Positions 21,781 to 32,397 of a DNA stretch of 64,000 bases are shown here, piece after piece (position 1 is the stretch's first letter; the number at the start of each line of letters is the position of its first letter). The notes under the pieces were generated by a model. It had not been told where the DNA came from. It made no database searches and saw only the letters and a program-made list of their open reading frames with translations. Both the position numbers and the translations under genes were made by a program. Source of the DNA: Immersiella caudata (lineage: Eukaryota; Ascomycota; Sordariomycetes; Sordariales; Lasiosphaeriaceae); NCBI GenBank assembly GCA_030512335.1, contig JAULSU010000008.1, positions 186,001-250,000 of the forward strand, read 5' to 3'.

Positions 21781-22602
21781 CTAGCCGGCGGGGTATGCTG
21801 CAGAATTGCCTGTTAACCGCTTGCTATAGTCGGCAAAGAATGCAAGCAGGACATGAGCTTTGTCCCGATCACACATGCCCACCTCGTCCAGAAGGAACAA
21901 GACGGGGCTGAGCCTCTGCAGGAACTCTGGGTGCGGGGAGCTAGAGTGTATTTCGGGACCAAGGAGCCTACCAAAAAAACAAAGACAACGATTTGCGACC
22001 CTCAGGTAGGGGAGAAGGGTTGGGCTTCTCACCAAAACGCGCCAGGACTGCCCAGACTGGGAAGCTGGCCGTCTTTCCGCTGCGTGCGCGGGCGGCATAG
22101 TGCTAGGGGGTGGATCGAGAAACGCCTCGCTACCGGGAAAAGCATATAGCTGATGAGCATTGCGATATTTCTTGGACGGCGATCCTGGATCCAGGCCGCT
22201 GCCGGGAATGGGCGCCTGTGTGGATCCTGCTAGCGACGTTGTGTGAGAGGACGGCTGGGCTTCGGGTCTGCCGGTACCGCTCGCACTTTCGGTCAATGGC
22301 TGGGTTGTCATCGAGTTTGCGCGAGGAAACGAATCGTCGTCCGGAGAAGGTTGCAGTGCGCTTCGAAACTCCCCTAGAAGTGTCGCAGGATCGAAGGACC
22401 AGGCATCAGCCTTGTGTTGACTAAAGTGATTGACGGTGTCTTGGCGTGGTTCCCGAGACTTGCCCTCGATGTCGGTATCGGGTGCTAGGGGTGTTGATCC
22501 AGCAGTCCCCCAAGCATCAACCATCTCAGAGGCCGGGCTTGCGGTAACTGCTAGGGCCGGCACCCGCGCCGCCGGCATATCTGAGAGGGTAGCTGTCGAC
22601 AT
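21781..22602 (-). CDS. Hypothetical protein, Ser/Pro-rich with helical C-terminus
   Basis: An open frame of 273 residues from the first Met at 22602. Residues 1-180 are low-complexity, rich in Ser, Pro, Thr and Ala, as in intrinsically disordered regulatory regions. The last 85 residues are ordered and helical (LLPYLRVANRCLCFFGRLLG, then LDEVGMCDRDKAHVLLAFFADY). The C-terminal segment could be a domain of a fungal DNA-binding or signalling protein, but I do not recognise it. It may continue into the exon-like stretch near 21190-21470. Codon use and length support a real gene; function unknown. Confidence 0.45.
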   Translation of the reverse strand: MSTATLSDMPAARVPALAVTASPASEMVDAWGTAGSTPLAPDTDIEGKSREPRQDTVNHFSQHKADAWSFDPATLLGEFRSALQPSPDDDSFPRANSMTTQPLTESASGTGRPEAQPSSHTTSLAGSTQAPIPGSGLDPGSPSKKYRNAHQLYAFPGSEAFLDPPPSTMPPAHAAERRPASQSGQSWRVLVRSPTLLPYLRVANRCLCFFGRLLGPEIHSSSPHPEFLQRLSPVLFLLDEVGMCDRDKAHVLLAFFADYSKRLTGNSAAYPAG

Positions 22603-23204
22603 CGTCCTGTCAGAGGAGCGAAAAGGGATAAATAAGTGCCGGAAAGGATACCTTCACGAAAGGATTGATCCCTCGCAAAGTCTTGGTCTCGAGGCACCTT
22701 TATGTGCCTCCGTTACCTCTGCGAGGCAACCATTGCCGGGCAGGACACCATTCGCACCTTTCCCCCTGAGCCCCGTATTATGTTAGCAAAACAGGGCCAG
22801 TCTCCCGGCCGGTTCGAAGCCCGAGGGGTGGCGACCGCCGCATGGTTCACGGGTGCGCAGCGGACGGCTGTTGGGAATGGACACGGTCGCATCACAAAGG
22901 GAGGTAAACAAGCACCTTGTTTGGATGTTCAATGCGACTGTCCTGCAACTACCCTGCATTCAAAGCGCGGGCTTCTTTTCTTTTTGTTCACGGTCCAGGT
23001 ATATGAAACAGGGGCGGCCTCCAGGGAGTTTTGTTGAAACAAAAATCATCCAAGCCTACAAACATATTTCACACGTCACAATTCATCGACAACCACCTGT
23101 CTTGCCCAGATACGCATCAACATAGTTACCAATCACGAATCACACTCTCTGGCAAGCACGAGCCACAACACGCAAAGCCTTGTCTCAAGATCGGAAAAGA
23201 CACA
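22603..23204. other. Intergenic; no gene seen
   Basis: Upstream of the unknown minus gene and of a Cys-rich reading frame. No supportable gene. Confidence 0.4.
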
Positions 23205-23839
23205 ATGTGCATTGTTGGAATCCCCTTCCACGACTGGTGCGACTGCGCCAAAGCCCTGCAGCCTAAACCGCCGTGTGGGAAAGGCAGCCGCTGCAGACAA
23301 TGTGAGAAGTGCCGCAGTGACGACCCACTGAAGCTGCCCGACATTGCCGACCAAGCGCTCAAGGAGGGCTACAGGCGAGCATGGTACCTAGCGCCATGCA
23401 TACACCACGTCGATTTTCCTGCTACGCCCACGCAATGCTGAAGACGACGACGGAGAAATCGCGCTACGAGATGAAGGTCGTGTTCCGGAGAATGCGGCGG
23501 CATCTTCACTGGATCCACTGCGACGAGTGGTACGCCAAGGGTGCGCTGCATGCCCGAGGCGAACACTTGTGTCCGGATACTATTCGCCGGTGGGAGAAAC
23601 CCTGGAAGCGCGAAGCCTTCCGCGCAGTGTCTACGGCAGGTGAGCCATGTATGGCGTGCCTGCCCATGTCGGAAACAGAGCACGGCTGCTGGGAATGTTT
23701 CTTGAAGCTACCGCCCGCCAGCAACAAAGCGATTCTGCGCTTCGCCACCCTCTCACGTCCTCGGGCCCTGCTCGCGCCTAAACACAAGTCCCCATGGAGA
23801 TTCGTGTCTACAAACAACCTCGGAATCACTACCGCCTAA
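23205..23839 (+). pseudogene. Cys-rich unknown protein in two overlapping frames (broken gene or missed intron)
   Basis: From the ATG at 23205 the frame encodes 78 residues with a Cys cluster (HDWCDCAK, then CGKGSRCRQCEKC), ending at 23441. A second open frame, 23381-23839, continues with similar composition (HWIHCDEWYAKGAL, then GEPCMACLPMSETEHGCWEC). The pairs of Cys suggest one metal-binding or disulfide-rich protein. No GT-AG intron joins the two frames in phase, so a frameshift is likely. After the TAA at 23837 the same frame stays open and protein-like to 24088. I do not recognise a family. Confidence 0.35.
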
Positions 23840-24977
23840 ATCCAGGATGAGCAAACCATCCAGGCTATAACCTCTATCCGCGCCAGAGGTGGTAGCATCT
23901 ACGTCGACTGGGACCTTGTGCGCCAGCCTACGGTCTACCTCCTTAATAAGACTCCCAGCCTCAAGCTAAACCTAGATAGCTGGGCGTTGCAAGCTGAAGA
24001 ACTAAGCAAAAGGCCCTGCTATCGTGGCAGGGACTTGCGCTACACTTCTGGTTATGGCTACCCTATGGATATTCCGTCAGATCGATGAGCTATATCGTTG
24101 GGCAAGACCCATACGAACGCGAACCCGGTCCATTCCGACTCCTATTTTAGAAAAATTCATAATTCGATGTACTTCTTACTAACTTTGTTTCTTCTTGTCA
24201 GCATACAACTTGGTAATGCGTCAAAATCTCAGCCAAGGTATTCAAGACTTTATTCATTCTTGGCCTTGTATTTGAAATTGCATGGATGGGTAATCTCCTG
24301 ACCATTATATATTATATGCATTGCTCGGCTCTTTTGTTAGCTAGCTTTCTACATGTAAAAACCAAAAAGTAATACACCATCTATACGGACTTCTTTCTTC
24401 GCAGTACAGCCCTACTTGACAGGGTCACCCAGGTAGCGTCGTAGACTGTCCTTTTGCTGCAATGGTGCACGGGACACATAGCGCGAAGGGTCCAGTGAGC
24501 TTGCCCGCCTTCCTAGGTAGGTACGCCGACAGTTTCCCAATGCTTTGGAGTTAGCCCCCGTCCACGTCCGAGGCGTTGAGTGGCTCAAGGAACGGCCCTC
24601 CGCATCAGCCTGCAGCCGCTCTCCGATGGCGTTAGCGCTCTGGGAATTTTTCGTTGTCCCGAAGCCAAATGGCCGCGGAAACTTCCGCAATGACACACCG
24701 GTCTCGACCCCGCGATTCGGTCGATCACCTGTGTAACCGCCCCATTGGCTACCACGCCCTGAGACTTGCATGAGTCAAGCCGTGGGAACTGCGAATGCAA
24801 TGCACCAGCAAGGTTTTGTCTGCAGGAAGTACGCCCATTTTCTGGGAAATCGGTGCCCTACGCAAATGCCGGTTCGATGGGATCCCAGATCTGTCGCACC
24901 CGATTGCTTTTTATCCTGACACACATTTTTTTTCCCCTTGGGATTACGAGAATACCACTGGCCTTCCACAGCAGCAA
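23840..24977. other. Mostly non-coding; relic reading frame at 23840-24088
   Basis: The first 250 bases carry an open, protein-like frame without a start (SIRARGGSIYVDWDLVRQPT), in frame with the preceding one. 24100-24370 is AT-rich. No recognised gene is seen up to the methyltransferase start. Confidence 0.35.
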
Positions 24978-26378
24978 ATGTCTGATCCCGCGGAAGACAC
25001 TGGCGCTACGTCTAGCGAGCAGCAGCCTGTCGCCAACGTCAGAGCTGCAAGCCACGAGGATGAAGAAGACGCGGATTCGGCGTACGGGGTGAGTCTGCGC
25101 CCAGCTATAATTCCGAGCATTTCTTGTCCGGGCTAATGTCGAATTAGTCGCCCGCCCAAACTTCGTGGTCGTTGACCTCGAGCATCTTGAAGTTTCGCGA
25201 GGATCATGGACGCACGTACAACCCCTGGTCCGACTACATTCTGCCCAACGATGAGAGGGAGAGCGACCGGTTGGACCTACAGCATCATATGTTTTGTCTC
25301 ACGTACGATGGCGAGATCTGCCTGTGCCCCGCCGTCGGCGACCGCGACAAGCAGTTCAACTGCGTCCTTGACATCGGCACGGGCACTGGTATTTGGGCCA
25401 TTGATTTCGGTGCGTGGGGTTATCCCGGCCGCCTTTTGCACATCACTGGCTTACTTACACATGTCGACCATCAGCCGATGCTCATCCTGAATCCAAGGTC
25501 ATTGGTATCGACATCAGTCCCATTCAGCCTTCACTGTGGGTTAACCCCTAAAAAAAACCACGCCTCTGGATCAAGCTGAGACCGTGGTCATACCCAGCAC
25601 ACCGCCAAATCTCCGATTCTATGTCGACGACGTCGAGCGGCCGTGGACATTCCACGAGATATTCGACTTCATCCACTGCCGCATGATGACGGGCGGCATC
25701 AAGGATTGGCCCCAGCTCTTCGAGAGATGCTTCGAGTGAGTGCTCCTCCCGAGTGGCGTTACAAGGGCCATGATACCCACTGCCGTGCAGGAACCTCGCC
25801 CCTGGCGGCTGGATCGAACTCGCAGACTACGTCTTCCCTGCAAAGAGCGACGACGACACATTGCCCGATGATTCGCCCCTCGCAAGATGGTGCCAGCACG
25901 GTCTTGAATGCGGGAAGATCATGGGGAGTCCATTGGACAGCGCCCGGCTCTACGCGACCCAGCTTCGAGAAGCCGGCTTTGTCAATATCGTCGAGACAAA
26001 GCTCAAGTGGCCACAGACTTCCTGGGCAGAGGACCAGAAACACAAAGAGCTTGGTGCGCACTTTTCCAGCTCTGCTCCTTCAGACCGATACAGACAACAG
26101 AAAAACCCTGACACCAGCTCACAATTAGGCATATACGCGTGTGCGAACTTTGTCGATGGGTTATACGGCCTCAGTGTTGAGTCTTTTACTCGGTATTTGG
26201 GTTGGAAACCAGATGAACTTCAGGTATTTCTCGCAGAGGTCAGGAAAGACATCAGGAATAGGAAGGTTCATGCTTATTGGCCAGTGTGAGTTGTTGTCTC
26301 CAGGGTCTTTCTGAGGAAACTGCTGACTTTGCTCCTTCTCCCAGATGGGTTGTGTATGCGCAAAGGCCAAGAGCGTGA
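24978..26378 (+). CDS. LaeA-like SAM-dependent methyltransferase
   Basis: Class I methyltransferase of 341 residues in seven exons: 24978-25088, 25148-25409, 25475-25535, 25598-25735, 25791-26053, 26129-26285 and 26345-26378. The SAM-binding motif I, VLDIGTGTGIWAIDF, is followed across intron 2 by the acidic strand-2 loop (VIGIDISPIQPS). Then come VERPWTFHEIFDFIHCRMM, NLAPGGWIELADY and the C-terminal KDIRNRKVHAYWPV and WVVYAQRP, all hallmarks of the fungal LaeA/TAM-like family. Members act as regulators of secondary metabolism or as tailoring methyltransferases. The order of motifs favours the generic paralog group, not LaeA itself. Intron 5 (75 bases) is a multiple of three and open, so retention would give a slightly longer protein; the family pattern favours removal. 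Confidence 0.85.
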
Positions 26379-26474
26379 TCGCTGGAAAGACACCTGCTGA
26401 TGTATCTATTGTCTGAACCTGATCAAGTTGCCCAGCCACCGTGTCTCCCTGGCTCCATGTCGTCCCACGTGCCA

Positions 26475-27473
26475 TTACCGCGCGGCGAACCCATAGTGTA
26501 ACTCTTCCTCATAATCGAAATTAAACTCGCCGTGACGCCGATAATACGGATTGTGCTGCTTCTTGTAGATCTCGACCACAACAACGACGTCAATTTTAGG
26601 CAGCGGCTTCGCTCCTTCCTTCCCCGCCCGGCGCAAACGCGCATCGTGTCTCTTCCACAGGTCCTCCAACGGCCGCAACGCTCTGTCAATGAGATCCTTC
26701 CGGCCAGGCGACTCCACATCGAGTATAGTGTCCGCTACCGCCCATGGCAGATCTGATGCTGTCGCAATGCTCTTGAGTTCTCTCCACGCAACCATGTCAT
26801 GGACGCTCGCCAAACGTGGGGCCTCGAACCTACTACGCGCGACCCACTGGCGGCCGTTTGCGAGGGACTGGGAAGCGCCGTCCGGGAGATAAAAGTGCTG
26901 GCGGATGTGGCTGACAATCTTGATCTGGTTGTCCTTTGCTGCGAGAAGCAAGTTAATCATGGCATCGCCGTGCTTCAGAGGCCCCGTGGCAAGAGACAGG
27001 GCGTGGCCGCTGAGCGCCAGAATCGCTGGGAGATCAAAAACCAGTGGGTAGTCGGATCCGGTGGCAACCGGCTCGAGCTGCAGCGCCCTTCCCATTCTGG
27101 CACCGAAGCCGTTGAGAGCACCGACGGGGATTTTGCGCAACTCGAATGCGTCCTTGTCGCCTTGGCGCTGCAGCCGCTTGACGACGGCGCGGGACTCGCG
27201 GCACACCGAGGCAAGCGCGGGCGCTGCGTATGAGTAATACGTGTAGTTGTCCTGGTCAGGCAATGGAAAAGCAACGCCGTTATGTTTAGGCAGCGCGTGG
27301 TGAGTGAGCTTGATGCTTTGCTCCCATATCTTCTCCCGGAGTTCGAGCGGCAGCTTGGCAAGCTGGAATTTCTCGGCGGCTTTGACGGGGTCTTGTTTTT
27401 TGCGAGGTTTCTTGATGGAAGAGGCGGCGGGCTTGGGGATCGCCCGGGTTCTGAGCAGAATGGTGTCGGCCAT
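26475..27473 (-). CDS. 2EXR-domain protein
   Basis: Single-exon protein of 332 residues. The 2EXR domain begins at about residue 37 (FQLAKLPLELREKIWEQSI) and includes the characteristic later motif LASVCRESRAVVKR. These domains are abundant in filamentous ascomycetes and their biochemical role is unknown. The C-terminal half is helical and ends with an aromatic, acidic tail (FNFDYEEELHYGF). The start at 27473 is the first ATG before the basic N-terminus (ASSIKKPRKKQ); upstream in-frame sequence lacks a better ATG. Confidence 0.7.
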   Translation of the reverse strand: MADTILLRTRAIPKPAASSIKKPRKKQDPVKAAEKFQLAKLPLELREKIWEQSIKLTHHALPKHNGVAFPLPDQDNYTYYSYAAPALASVCRESRAVVKRLQRQGDKDAFELRKIPVGALNGFGARMGRALQLEPVATGSDYPLVFDLPAILALSGHALSLATGPLKHGDAMINLLLAAKDNQIKIVSHIRQHFYLPDGASQSLANGRQWVARSRFEAPRLASVHDMVAWRELKSIATASDLPWAVADTILDVESPGRKDLIDRALRPLEDLWKRHDARLRRAGKEGAKPLPKIDVVVVVEIYKKQHNPYYRRHGEFNFDYEEELHYGFAAR

Positions 27474-29159
27474 GGTCAACCGATGTTGTTGCCGGACGCC
27501 TCCTAGGACTGGTGTTTTGCGGGAAAAGTTTGTGCGTTCCAAGCTGCCTTTGTGTGACGGCAGCTGCGGCCTGAACGCCACAGCGTGACAGCACCGCCAC
27601 AAGCGTAATTATCTCGCCCAATAAATGAAGAGAACACCTGAAGAGTGACGATTGGGGCACTTCAGCCTCTATTCCCATTGGCGATAGATGGTTTCACTGC
27701 TACTAGGTCGCGACATGACAGCTACGAAAGTTTTCGCAGTTGAACACCCCTACGCGGAGCTTCTCCCCTTCCCGGACTTGAATTGCAAGCCATAGCGTTT
27801 CAAATTTGAATTACAAGACAAATGTCAAGAAACACAGACTGGAAAAGATTCGGGTTTCGTCAACACGGTCCCAATCTCCTGTCCCCATACGGTGAACTCA
27901 CAACGCCATGAAGGCGACGAGCAGTTGCTGTTGATAGACGACACCAGTTCTTCAGCCGTTGCAGCCCAGGTTGAACTATGGAATTATTTGATCCGACAGC
28001 TTGCAGTCGTCATCGGATCGGTTCCAACCCCCCCCCCCCCCTCCTTTTTTGTCTGCAGGTGTTCGCTGATTCCCCGCGAACGCGCTTACGGCACGCATCG
28101 CGATCTCTGGACCCTAGGAATTGATGGGGTGGATCAGCACCTTGCTGAGCGGGAAAGGAACTGCCAAAAAAAAAAATCACAGTCCCTTGTGGGATGGCCA
28201 CGGCTCTATTGAGCGATGTCGCGCGCGCAAATGTCTTCCGAGGGGATGCGCGAGGCACTCTCCAGCGACCGCATAAAAGAAAATTGCAGCTGAGTCAAGG
28301 TTGGGTGTTATGGCGCCCCCCACACCCAAGGCGGCCCGCAGCTCCGAGTTAACCATCCATCTGAAGTCTTATTTGACATGCTTTGAAGTTGAGGCGGCGG
28401 CGCAGGACGCATCGGTCCGTTAAAATGCAGTGTCTTGATTGGTCCGGCTTGACGCTCGGCCCTGGCGACTGTCGCCAAGTCGTCAAAGCTTGGTTGATGG
28501 GGGCCGTCACAGCTTAGCGAAGGTACTTTTGTTTTGATATTGGGACAGGATTCTGCTGCCTGCGGCTGGAAGGCGCATTGGGTGCATTGAATGTTGCCTC
28601 GCTTCGGTAAAAGTTCATTCACTTTCCGAAGAAAATGCTACAGGTACCTGAATCCTCCTGGCCAGTTTACCACTGAAGCTAAATTCGGTTTCAGTATAGC
28701 TGCCAAGGGACGTCTAACCTCAGGGTCGTATGGTGCCTACCCGCACCGCAACTCTTCACCGGCTGCCAAAAAGGGGCTTCGTAAAAATAAATTCTGCCTC
28801 GACCATGCCAATAGCGTCAATGGTGTGCCTGGCGAGGCTGAATCTATCGTAATGGGCATGGCGTCAAGGGATCGAAGCGAGGGCTTTTGGAAGGGGTCCA
28901 AATCATAATGTGGCCGAGACTGGGCGGAAGGTTCGAGTACATAAACTGCGTCAACGACCACGATAGAGCTCTTCTTTTTTCATCATCACCATCGGCATCC
29001 CATCCAAACATCCAATCCTTCAAACACTCCCTAATCTACCACATCTTCAAACACATCTTCAATAGACTCTCCGTCTTACCTCCTCCCTTCCACTCACGTC
29101 AACGTCAGCCTCAACTTTAGTCCTCAAGACAACACCATCTTCCTACCACCACCGCCAAA
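27474..29159. other. Large intergenic stretch; no gene seen
   Basis: About 1.7 kb. It contains a C13-type homopolymer at 28030 and an A-run near 28168, both possible sequencing or slippage sites. A plus-strand open frame at 28591-28908 has no recognisable features. The last 200 bases are CT- and CA-rich leader sequence of the Hce2-type gene. Confidence 0.4.
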
Positions 29160-29624
29160 ATGCAGCTCAAGACCGTCTTCTTCACCCTCGCCGCCCTCGC
29201 CGCCACGGCCCAGGCCGCTCCCGCCGCTGACCCCGTCGTCTCTGGCAGCCTCAACCCCGTCTCGGCCGACGCCATTGGCCTCGCCAAGCGCCAGAACAAT
29301 TGCGGCAACTCCGACTTCAAAAACATCGGAAACAGCAACTCCCCCACCGTCGCCGACTGCGAGCGCATCTCCTACAACATCCGCAACGGCGGATCGTGGA
29401 ACTGCCTAGGCTTCAATGTCAAGATTCTCAGCTACGGCACCTGCGCCTTCAACTGCGTCCCGCTCAGCCCCCAGGGCTCCACCATTGTCGGTGCCAGCGA
29501 TGTCCGCGATCTCATTGCCGACTCAATCAAGAAGTTCCGCCGCTCCGATGGCCGTATTGGTGCCGAGGGCAACATGGAGTGCGGCGGAGGCAAGAAGATC
29601 TGGTGGCAGATTGTGCGTAACTAA
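29160..29624 (+). CDS. Secreted Hce2 / Ecp2-type effector-like protein
   Basis: Secreted protein of 154 residues in one exon. Residues 1-19 are a signal peptide (VFFTLAALAATAQAAP). A Kex2-type site (LAKR, about residue 43) precedes the mature domain, which has six Cys in a pattern like the Hce2 family (homologs of the Cladosporium Ecp2 effector): NNCGNSDF, VADCERISYNI, WNCLGF, GTCAFNCVPL and MECGGG, then a closing KIWWQI. The stretch VGASDVRDLIADSIKKF is also typical. Family members are linked to host-plant interaction or to antagonism of other microbes. Which applies here cannot be told. It is isolated from other secreted genes by non-coding DNA. Confidence 0.75.
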   Translation: MQLKTVFFTLAALAATAQAAPAADPVVSGSLNPVSADAIGLAKRQNNCGNSDFKNIGNSNSPTVADCERISYNIRNGGSWNCLGFNVKILSYGTCAFNCVPLSPQGSTIVGASDVRDLIADSIKKFRRSDGRIGAEGNMECGGGKKIWWQIVRN

Positions 29625-29826
29625 GAGTTCCCACTGGGATGGACATAGGAGATGGGTTCCTTGTATCGACTTCGAACGCATGTTTTTTCTGTATATTTGT
29701 CCCTCGGTCTATAGTTTCATACAAAGTTTCAACTCTCTGTTTCCACGAGCAATAGGCAAGGGAATAAGTGCTCTTTCGTGAGAAGAATGCTTTTCCTCTG
29801 ATCTGTCTATTCGGTCAGGCTGACCG

Positions 29827-31753
29827 CTAACAAGCCCCTGAATACACCTCGCTGACAACCTTGGGCGCAACATATGAAGCGCTCGGCCCTGTCGCGTTGC
29901 CAAACACCATGATCTCCTCGTCTCTGGTTGTATACTTGGGCCAGGCGTTGCCGAGGTGGTCTCTAGGCTGTGCAGACGAATTGGCAGCAAATGTGACCCA
30001 CATTGCTAATGATTGTCAGCCTCCCCTTTCTTCTTCTTTCCGGAGCGTAAATTGACTGAGTGCATGCTTGGAAGGACTTGCATTGCATTGCGAAACTTGT
30101 CTGCCACTCAAGCTCGGTGGAGTTGCCGCGGAATTGGTAGTGTGTGCCAAAGACGACGGGAATGTCGGCTGTGTCGATATGGTAGATGCGTCAGTGGCCG
30201 ATCCCGGAGAGTCTGATGCTAGGGCTTACAGCTGTGCATTCCACCAAGCCAGTATCGAGGTGTGATGTTGGTGAAGTTACCGGCGTACAGGTAGGTGTAA
30301 GTTGCCAGCCCATATTTAGTTCGCATCCTGTTTCGGAACCGTCAGCTCTTCCATAGGTAGGTACCCAGTAGTACTCCGTAGGAAAGACGTACGCTGCCTC
30401 CCTCAGTGCTCCGCATCCAAAAGCCAGAGGTGCACCCGACGTGGTCTCTGGCGGGCTTGTGGCGTTGGCGTCATATGGCGCAAATGCTGCTGGTTCATTG
30501 AAGGTGAAGCCGGTGATCAAGGGCTGTCCGTCGTCTCGGTCAACTTTGTCTGTCGCGTCCTAGGAACGGAAGAAACATACCGCCTTGGCGACCAACCCCT
30601 TCTCCAGTCGATCTGTCAAATTTGCCATGACCGTGACGTTATCAAGAACAGGTCCAAAGCGGAGGTTGGCACTGACGACAGCGTCACGCAGAGTCACAGC
30701 ATCGATCTTCTGCATGCACTCGAACTCGGCTGCATCTGTCAGATTTGCGCAGCCAACCTTTTGCGCCACGTTGTGGAAGCTTGGGTTGACAGAGCTGATG
30801 TTGTCGTTGTTGATACCCGCCGACGATGCGATGAAACCGCTCACGATGGGATCAGTGGGGTTTGCATAGACGTAGTTGAAGACTGTGCCGCCGCCGGCAG
30901 ATTGCCCGTAGAGGACCATTCGATTGGGGTCGCCACTATCATGATGGGAGCGCATTTGTTTAGCAAAATGGTTGGGTAAAACAGGGAAAGAGAAACAGAA
31001 AGGAAGGGATAGGGGAGGAGGAGGTTCCTAGAACTTACCCAAATCCTTCAATGTTGTCCCTCAGCCATTCGACGCTGATGAGAAACGTCAGCCATTACCG
31101 TACGGTGGGCCCTAGACATCGACACATACACAAGCCTCACATCCATTAACCCAGCATTCACCGTCCCCGTCGGCGCCCCCGGAAACCCAAACACGTTCAA
31201 CCTCGCGCTGCACACAATTAGTACCCCCTCTTTCCCCTTCCTGGCCCCAGAACCCAACTCACTTAAAAGTAACCACCAAATGCGTCCCCGTCCTCTGGAT
31301 CCACTGCTCCGGAACCTGGTACGGCGCATGCCCACCCCCCTCCTTGAACGCCCCGCCACAAACCCACACTATCACTGGCAACTTTTTCTTTTCCACCACT
31401 GCCTTTTTGGGCCCCCAGATGTTCAGATACAAACAATCTTCGCTTTGTGGGTCTGTGTTCTGAAACTCGGGAACCAGCTCCCAGAATACCCCGGTGCGGT
31501 TGCCGTTGTCTTGCATGCAGATGGGCTTGTAGGACGTGGCGGAGAGGCCGGTGCCGAGGTTGGTGGCGCGGGTTGGGGGCATGAAACGGGCGGGGGGTGC
31601 GCCGTAGGGGATGCCGAGCCATTGATTGACGTCGGGGGCGGTGGTATTGGTGAGGCCGGTGTAAGTGCCGCTGGTGGTTTTGACGGTTAGGGAGGTGTCT
31701 TGGGTGGCGGCGAGGGTGCTCAAGAAGAGCAGGGTGGAGGTTTGGAGACGCAT
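29827..31753 (-). CDS. Secreted type B carboxylesterase
   Basis: Alpha/beta hydrolase of 484 residues in eight exons: 31753-31263, 31207-31130, 31074-31039, 30935-30581, 30523-30393, 30327-30230, 30168-30082 and 30005-29827. A signal peptide opens it (LLFLSTLAATQ). Family signatures are WLGIPYGAPP, SEDCLYLNIWGPK, VIVWVCGGAF, RLNVFGFPG and the nucleophile elbow GQSAGGG with the catalytic Ser. Downstream are MHSSDIPVVFGTH, which brings the catalytic His region near exon 7, and MWVTFAANS. Intron 7 uses a GC donor (GCAAGT) with a normal acceptor, the commonest non-canonical class. The protein is somewhat shorter than the usual 520-560 residues, but both ends look complete. Substrate unknown. Confidence 0.85.
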
Positions 31754-32397
31754 GGTGAGTATGTTTTCTTCCTCGGAGACGTGGAAGTGACGGCGTATCT
31801 TGGCAGTTCAGTTCGGTGCCAGTACCACGACGCCAAATGGTGTTCTATTAAGCACGATGAAATGGGCTTGTAGAAAAAATTATCAGCCGCCGATTCCGTT
31901 GCCCCGTCCCGTCCAAATGGGATTTACAGCTCAGAGCTAGAGGTTTGTTATGCGCACCATTCACAAGCTCTTCTCTTTGGCGGGGTCGGTAACATTCCGG
32001 GCAATTAACAGCGATGTAACGAGCATGCAGGTACGCTTTCGATTACGCGCCAGTTATAGGGTGCTGCTCATTCTCCACGCGCGGATATAGGTCGGGGATG
32101 CAGGTCATGGCGATTAGCCGTTAGACTTGATGTGGGTTTCGCAGCTTAGAGGGCGTCAATCTTTTGGCCTGGATAAAGGTGAATGAGGCGGGCGAATTGG
32201 GGCAGGAGGATGACTTGGAGACCTCAAAAGGAAAATAGGCCAAGATGTTTTGGGCGGCTAGTTGGAGCATCCAAAAACTCATAATCTACTCGACCCTGAG
32301 AACAAAGAACCAAAAGGCGGGATATTTTTCTGTTCCCTTCAACATGTCTTAAAAAAGGGCTCTCCAATCTGACCCAACATGGGCATCCCACTCGGCC
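31754..32397. other. Intergenic; no gene seen
   Basis: Promoter region of the carboxylesterase and 3' flank of the ferric reductase gene. Nothing coding is apparent. Confidence 0.45.

Noticed and set aside
28591..28908. Plus-strand open frame of 105 residues
   Set aside because: No signal peptide, domain or splice support; composition is not distinctive.
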